Source: Oscillospiraceae bacterium (lineage in GTDB: Bacteria > Bacillota > Clostridia > Oscillospirales > Oscillospiraceae). Taken from it: a DNA stretch of 10,234 nucleotides. Positions within the stretch are counted from its first letter, which is position 1. Each line of letters begins with the position of its first letter. A model generated the notes under the pieces. The model was given only the letters and a program-made list of their open reading frames with translations, did not search any database and was not told the DNA's origin. Below are positions 6,384 through 10,234 of the stretch, piece by piece. The stretch covers positions 1 through 10,234 of the forward strand of contig JAGBGB010000036.1 in assembly GCA_017936205.1 (NCBI GenBank). The letters run 5' to 3'. A program made the position numbers and the translations under genes.

Positions 6384-6419
6384 TAAGGATCCGTCCCTTT
6401 CCCAAGAGACGGATCCTTA
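6384..6419 (-). terminator. Hairpin terminator after the murD-ispD-ispF-orf268 operon
   Basis: A perfect 12-bp stem, TAAGGATCCGTC (6384-6395) and its complement (6408-6419), with a 12-nt loop. It begins five bases beyond the orf268 stop codon. The following T run is weak, so termination strength is uncertain. Confidence 0.65.
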
Positions 6420-6423
6420 TACT

Positions 6424-7230
6424 CTATGCTTTTTTCCGCTTATTGCCACGCTGTGCTGCTACACGCTCACGTCGGGCATATTCCTCGGGATCCACACTTT
6501 CCCAATAATCGTCGACTTCGTTAAAAATCTTCCAGAACTTCCATTCGCTGGGAGCCCAGTAATACAGGGCATTCAGCTTGGAGAACACCCAAAAACAGCC
6601 TGCAAAGATCCAGAATACCACGAACAGACAGACCAACATCACGAAGCAAGCCAAAGCGATTTGCAGTACCGCCGGCTCATCTCCGCCCAGGAAACCCAGA
6701 CAGATAGACAGGATGGGCCATATGGTCAAAGCAGTCAGCACAGTCGTTTCGGTGAAAATAGCCCACTGAGGCAGCTTCCGCCGCAGGTTATAGACCCACT
6801 CGGCCTCATGAGACAGAGCCTCAGCACATTCTGCCTCTGTTCCCTTCAGCTCGGGAACAGGCTTTCTCTTATAATAATCAATGGCAAACAGAACGCCTAA
6901 TACCAAGGCACTAATGGCAAGGGGGATCAAGAAGGCAAACCAGCCTGCAAAGATCAGAGCATCTTTGTAGCTGTCTCTTGGGAAGCTCTCTACCATAGCA
7001 GGGAGAAGGGGCACCTTCCGGATCGCTTCTGTTACGGTTGCATTACCGATAGATAGGAACAGATTCATGGTGGCAAGGAGCATATTTAGAGTAAAAATAG
7101 CTGCCCCTAAAGGCTGAATGATCCGACAGAGCAACACGCTCCGCTTCAGCCGTCGTTCCCATTTGACCAAATAGTTCCAGCGTTCCTTGACCAATTGGGG
7201 ATTCATGTCCTGTTTCAGTGGTTTAAACAT
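6424..7230 (-). CDS. Four-helix integral membrane protein of unknown function
   Basis: A 268-residue protein I do not recognise. Four strongly hydrophobic segments lie at about 34-62, 91-118, 156-182 and 187-215. A charged N-terminal tail ([16 protein letters not shown]) and a basic C-terminal tail ending RGNKRKKA bracket them, and an aromatic, acidic stretch (about 223-248, rich in W, Y, F, D and E) follows the last helix. No catalytic motif or transporter signature is visible. The ATG overlaps the ispF end by 8 nt and has AGAGGAG seven bases upstream, so it is the last gene of the murD-ispD-ispF operon and probably translationally coupled. The operon context hints at envelope or isoprenoid work, but this is only guilt by association. 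Confidence 0.8.
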   Translation of the reverse strand: MFKPLKQDMNPQLVKERWNYLVKWERRLKRSVLLCRIIQPLGAAIFTLNMLLATMNLFLSIGNATVTEAIRKVPLLPAMVESFPRDSYKDALIFAGWFAFLIPLAISALVLGVLFAIDYYKRKPVPELKGTEAECAEALSHEAEWVYNLRRKLPQWAIFTETTVLTALTIWPILSICLGFLGGDEPAVLQIALACFVMLVCLFVVFWIFAGCFWVFSKLNALYYWAPSEWKFWKIFNEVDDYWESVDPEEYARRERVAAQRGNKRKKA

Positions 7231-7714
7231 GGTTTATCTCCTCTCTTTCTTCCAGCAGGCAGACTGCATGGCATGCCATACCCTCTCCACTGCCGGTAAA
7301 TCCAAGGTGTTCCTCAGTGGTAGCCTTTACATTTACACAGTCAAGCCCCACACAAAGAGCCCTTGCAAGATTCTGTATCATCTGGGGGATATGATCCTTC
7401 AGCTTAGGGCGTTGAGCGATCAGGGTCACATCTACATTCCCGACTCTATAGCCTTTCTCATGGATGCGCCTAATGACTTCGTCTAAAAGAAGCATACTGG
7501 AGATCCCCTTGTACTGAGGATCCTGGTCAGGGAATAGCATTCCGATATCTCGCAACGCAGCAGCCCCCAACAGAGCATCCATCACCGCATGGAGCAGCAC
7601 ATCCGCATCAGAGTGACCATCCAAGCCCAATTCATAAGGGACATCCACACCTCCAAGGATCAGCTTCCTGCCCTCCTTCAGGCGGTGAACATCATATCCG
7701 TGACCGATCCTCAT
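7223..7714 (-). CDS. ispF: 2-C-methyl-D-erythritol 2,4-cyclodiphosphate synthase
   Basis: A 163-residue MEP-pathway enzyme that cyclises CDP-methylerythritol phosphate to the 2,4-cyclodiphosphate, releasing CMP. The active form in the family is a homotrimer with a divalent metal. The metal ligands D8, H10 (GYDVH) and H42 are in canonical positions. [31 protein letters not shown] and [16 protein letters not shown] are family signatures, the first spanning about residues 33-63. The ATG overlaps the ispD stop in an ATGA junction, indicating coupled translation. It is full length, with a normal C-terminus. Confidence 0.97.
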   Translation of the reverse strand: MRIGHGYDVHRLKEGRKLILGGVDVPYELGLDGHSDADVLLHAVMDALLGAAALRDIGMLFPDQDPQYKGISSMLLLDEVIRRIHEKGYRVGNVDVTLIAQRPKLKDHIPQMIQNLARALCVGLDCVNVKATTEEHLGFTGSGEGMACHAVCLLEEREEINHV

Positions 7715-8394
7715 AGAGCCTCTCTCCTCTCTACAATAGCTCCGGCAAAAGCCAGATCCACCGGTGTTGTTATTTTCAGATTCTCATGACTCCCTGTAGT
7801 CAGGATCACAGGCAAGCCTGCAGCCTCGGCTGCAGAACAGTCATCAGTCAACGGGATCCCCTTCTCTATCGCCTCCAGTAAGCAAGCCTCAATAACCTTC
7901 TTGGGGAACACCTGAGGTGTCTGGACTGCATAGAGAACAGAGCGATCAGGGGTGCTGCTGACTCGATTGTTCTCTGCAATTTTAATGGTGTCCTTCACAG
8001 GTACAGCAGGGGCAGCCGCTCCGTAGATCTGTGCAGCCTCAATAGCCTCATCGATTATCGGCACTGTTACAAAGGGTCTGGCTCCGTCGTGGATGGCAAC
8101 CAGCTCACAGCTTGTCGCCTGCAGTCCCCGCAGGACAGACTCTGTACGACTGCTGCCACCGGGAACAACTGCACAGAGCTTTTCTTCCCCTCTGCACAGC
8201 TCCCGAACCGTATCTATAAGATCCTCTCTGGTTACGATGACGATCTGCGTGATCCTTTCACTGGCAGCCATAGCCCGAACCGTGCGGAGAATCAGAGGCA
8301 CACCGCAAATGGGCACCACAGTCTTGTCGATCCCCTCCATACGGGAGGCAGTTCCTGCTGCGACGATCACAGCGGCACAGCTTTGTTTCTTCAC
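7711..8394 (-). CDS. ispD: 2-C-methyl-D-erythritol 4-phosphate cytidylyltransferase
   Basis: A 227-residue enzyme that transfers CMP from CTP to methylerythritol phosphate, two steps before the IspF reaction. The nucleotide-binding start AAGTASRM with K24 corresponds to the AAGxGxRM...K signature, although the second glycine is replaced by alanine. [37 protein letters not shown] and the C-terminal [12 protein letters not shown] are all present. The start codon is GTG at 8394, which overlaps the murD stop as GTGA. A GTG start inside an overlap suggests translation depends on ribosomes finishing murD. ispD and ispF are separate genes here, not the fused ispDF form seen in some bacteria. Confidence 0.96.
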   Translation of the reverse strand: MKKQSCAAVIVAAGTASRMEGIDKTVVPICGVPLILRTVRAMAASERITQIVIVTREDLIDTVRELCRGEEKLCAVVPGGSSRTESVLRGLQATSCELVAIHDGARPFVTVPIIDEAIEAAQIYGAAAPAVPVKDTIKIAENNRVSSTPDRSVLYAVQTPQVFPKKVIEACLLEAIEKGIPLTDDCSAAEAAGLPVILTTGSHENLKITTPVDLAFAGAIVERREAL

Positions 8395-9746
8395 AGCTCC
8401 ATCACCGTCTTCTTAAATTCTTTTCCCCGAACCATAAAGTTCTTAAAACGGTCAAAGGCAGGCCCTGCGGGGGAAAGCAGTACCACATCCCCCTCCTGAG
8501 CTCCTGCTGCAGCCTGATGAACAGCATCATAGAAATCATCGATCATAAGGATCTCCGGCTGACCCACTGCGTAATCAGGTGCATTCCGAGTTGCCTCGGC
8601 GATTTTCGCTCCCGTAGCTCCGGTGCAGATCAGCCGCTTCACAGAACGGACGATTTCTTCTCCCAGAGCATCGAATTCCAGCTTCTTATCATAGCCACCG
8701 GCAATGAGGATCACCTTTTCCTCAAAGCTCCGCAGACCGGCTATGGTTCGATTGGGAGAGGAGGCAATGGAGTCATTGTAGAAGCGGACACCGTCCTTAA
8801 TCCGAACCAGCTCGATCCGATGTTCCACTCCTCCAAAGTTCTTCGCAACATGGCGAATATCTTCTGCGGAAACCAGCCCATCCACCGCAAGGATGGCTGT
8901 CATATAATTCTCCACATTATGGATGCCGGGCAAGAGAATATCCGTCTGTTCCAGCACCGGCTCGCCGTGGAGGAAGATTCTCCCATCCTTCAGGTAGGCA
9001 GTTGCCTCACGTTGACGAGAGAAGCTCTTCCGCTGCCCCACAGCACGGAAGTCATGTGTAATATCGTTATCCTCATTGACGATGAGAATATCGCCCTCCT
9101 GCTGATGTGTGAAAATATGGGTCTTCGCTTCAATGTACTCCTCCATATCCCGATGAACATCCAGATGGTTGGGAGTCAAATTGGTGACAACCGCAATATG
9201 GGGACTGTAATGCAGATCCATAAGCTGGAAGGAGCTAAGCTCCACCACGACCTTGTGGTCGGGCTTCATTTCGTCCGCCTTATCCAGCAGAGGCGTACCA
9301 ATGTTGCCGCCGATCCAAACGGTGTAGCATGCATGCTTCAGCATCTCCGAAATCAGGGTAGTAGTCGTTGTCTTCCCATCGGAGCCGGTAATACCGATGA
9401 TGGAGCAGGGACAAACTTGGAAGAAGGCTTCCATCTCACTGGTGATCCGACAGCCACTGCTGCGCAGGGTGCACAGTTCCGGGGTCAAGGGGTGCAGCCC
9501 CGGGGTGCGGAATGCCACATCTCCCTGCAGATCCTGCAGATACCCCTCCCCTAAGTGAAGTTCCAATCCCTGCCGTTCCAGTTCCAAAAGCTCTTCGTCC
9601 AGAGCTTCTCTGGGGGTCTTATCGCAGCCGACCACCTGAATACCGTGCTGCAACAACAGACGAACCAGAGGGCGATTACTGACACCCAGTCCCAAAACCA
9701 GAACACGTTGACCCTTTAAATTTTCAAAATAGGTATTCAGATCCAA
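8391..9746 (-). CDS. murD: UDP-N-acetylmuramoyl-L-alanine:D-glutamate ligase
   Basis: A 451-residue cytoplasmic Mur ligase that adds D-glutamate to UDP-MurNAc-L-Ala during peptidoglycan precursor synthesis. The Rossmann-like N-terminus has VLVLGLGVSN (15-24). The ATP loop is GITGSDGKTT (118-127, with K125). NLTPNHLDVHRDMEEYIEAK contains the lysine region expected to be carbamylated, GIHNVENYMTAILA is a central-domain signature, and LLSPAGPAFDRFKNFMVRGKEF is the C-terminal glutamate-binding signature. I chose TTG at 9746 because AAGAGG precedes it at usable spacing and the product then starts close to the family start. The frame is also open from TTG at 9776, which lacks a ribosome binding site. 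murD is first in the operon and is outside a dcw cluster. Confidence 0.93.
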   Translation of the reverse strand: MDLNTYFENLKGQRVLVLGLGVSNRPLVRLLLQHGIQVVGCDKTPREALDEELLELERQGLELHLGEGYLQDLQGDVAFRTPGLHPLTPELCTLRSSGCRITSEMEAFFQVCPCSIIGITGSDGKTTTTTLISEMLKHACYTVWIGGNIGTPLLDKADEMKPDHKVVVELSSFQLMDLHYSPHIAVVTNLTPNHLDVHRDMEEYIEAKTHIFTHQQEGDILIVNEDNDITHDFRAVGQRKSFSRQREATAYLKDGRIFLHGEPVLEQTDILLPGIHNVENYMTAILAVDGLVSAEDIRHVAKNFGGVEHRIELVRIKDGVRFYNDSIASSPNRTIAGLRSFEEKVILIAGGYDKKLEFDALGEEIVRSVKRLICTGATGAKIAEATRNAPDYAVGQPEILMIDDFYDAVHQAAAGAQEGDVVLLSPAGPAFDRFKNFMVRGKEFKKTVMEL

Positions 9747-9754
9747 GATCCACG

Positions 9755-9767
9755 CCTCTTTCCTCCC
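9755..9767 (-). promoter_or_regulatory. Ribosome binding region deciding the murD start
   Basis: On the minus strand this purine-rich stretch offers GGGAGG and, closer in, AGAGG eight bases before TTG at 9746. It lies downstream of the alternative TTG at 9776, which therefore cannot use it. This supports the shorter MurD. Confidence 0.55.
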
Positions 9768-9805
9768 GTTGTGCAAGCACAGCGGAAAATTTCATAGTTT
9801 TTTAT

Positions 9806-9834
9806 ATTATAACCTATAATGAAATGTTTGACAA
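9806..9834 (-). promoter_or_regulatory. Sigma-A promoter of the murD operon
   Basis: Minus-strand TTGTCA (9829-9834), a 17-nt spacer and a consensus TATAAT (9806-9811). The predicted start near 9799 gives a leader of about 53 nt. Its -35 box overlaps the -35 box of the divergent RNase P RNA promoter on the other strand. Confidence 0.8.
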
Positions 9835-9856
9835 GATGGAAAAAATAAAGTACAAT
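9828..9856 (+). promoter_or_regulatory. Sigma-A promoter of the RNase P RNA gene
   Basis: A consensus TTGACA (9828-9833), a 17-nt spacer and TACAAT (9851-9856). The predicted start is G9863, directly at the base of helix P1, as expected for a strongly expressed structural RNA. Confidence 0.85.
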
Positions 9857-9862
9857 AGAAAA

Positions 9863-10221
9863 GTGACCGGGACGGACAGTCGCGTGCCTGCATCGAAAGG
9901 TGTCCGCATGAGGAAAGTCCGGGCTCCACAGGGTAAGAATAACGGGTAACGCCCGCCGAAGGCGACTTCAGGAAAAGTGCAACAGAGATATACCGCCCCA
10001 TCTGTGGCTTTGCACAGACGAGGTAAGGGTGGAAAGGCGAGGTAAGAGCTCACCCATCACATGGGAACATCGTGATGCTGTAAACTCTATTCGGAGCAAC
10101 ACCATGGAGGAGACAATAGGTTGACCCGACCGTCTCCGAGGAGGTGGCTTGAGCATATCGGCAACGGTATGTCGAGATAGATGGCTGTCAATTACAGAAC
10201 CCGGCTTATAGTCCCGATCAT
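9863..10221 (+). ncRNA. rnpB: RNase P RNA (catalytic subunit of RNase P), type A-like
   Basis: The ribozyme that removes 5' leaders from precursor tRNAs. Universal blocks are present: GAGGAAAGTCCGGGCTCC at 9910-9927, AGGGTAAGAATAACGGGTAA starting near 9933, AGAGATATACCGCCC, GGTAAGAGCTCACC, and the 3' block ACAGAACCCGGCTTATA at 10194-10210. Helix P1 forms between 9864-9873 and 10211-10220 with one C-A mismatch. P2 forms between GACAGTC (9875-9881) and GGCTGTC (10183-10189). The length of about 358 nt is normal. The gene appears complete within the window, although the terminator is not seen before the edge. The L15 loop lacks an obvious GGU, discussed separately. Open frames on the opposite strand here are incidental. 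Confidence 0.96.
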
Positions 10222-10234
10222 AAACAAGAACCAT

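Larger units (their letters stand above)
6107..6423. other. AT-rich intergenic region of 317 bp
   Basis: It separates the secreted-protein gene from the orf268 operon. It contains a promoter and ribosome binding site for the secreted protein at one end and a hairpin terminator at the other. The middle (about 6200-6345) is strongly AT-rich with no open frame of note and includes two copies of TTGAATATT (6275-6283 and 6287-6295) in direct repeat at 12-bp spacing. I see no RNA gene in it. Confidence 0.7.

Noticed and set aside
8517..9554. A 345-codon plus-strand open frame
   Set aside because: It is antisense to murD, whose motifs are complete. No start signals or protein family features are seen.
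9807..10234. Minus-strand open frames across the RNase P RNA gene
   Set aside because: They are the reverse complement of a conserved structural RNA with its own promoter, so these frames are incidental.

Overview
The window looks like the chromosome of an anaerobic, probably gut-dwelling Clostridia (Oscillospirales-like) Firmicute. The evidence is inferential: moderate GC, consensus sigma-A promoters and AAGGAGG-type ribosome binding sites, non-mevalonate isoprenoid genes, selenium/molybdenum hydroxylase maturation genes, and the protein sequence styles. All protein genes except one small regulator are on the minus strand. I see no mobile element, tRNA or CRISPR array.

Region 1 (24-3487) is a tight minus-strand operon, yqeC-yqeB-selD-cysK. 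yqeC and yqeB overlap, selD starts directly at the yqeB stop codon, and cysK follows after 13 nt. SelD makes selenophosphate. YqeB and YqeC are the accessory proteins known from genomes with selenium-dependent molybdenum hydroxylases, so the operon probably supplies labile selenium to such an enzyme, encoded elsewhere. CysK is an unexpected member. A small ModE-like regulator without a molybdate-binding domain is divergently transcribed (3487-3846). The control region is compact: the two promoters have their -35 boxes in opposite arms of one perfect palindrome, a second inverted repeat resembling a ModE box covers the -10/start region of the selenium operon, and the regulator mRNA appears to be leaderless.

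Region 2 (3855-6423) holds one large secreted protein of 728 residues. It has a signal peptide, three units resembling methanogen pseudomurein-binding repeats, and a C-terminal transglutaminase-fold domain with a Cys-His-Asp triad. This is the architecture of archaeal pseudomurein endopeptidases (family C71) and methanogen surface proteins, here in a bacterial setting. It is the most interesting object in the window. It has its own promoter and is flanked by hairpin terminators.

Region 3 (6424-9834) is a minus-strand operon, murD-ispD-ispF-orf268, with every junction overlapping by 4 to 8 nt. It links a peptidoglycan precursor ligase to two MEP-pathway enzymes and ends in a four-helix membrane protein of unknown function.

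Region 4 (9828-10221) is the RNase P RNA gene on the plus strand. Its -35 box is essentially the same DNA as the -35 box of the divergent murD promoter.
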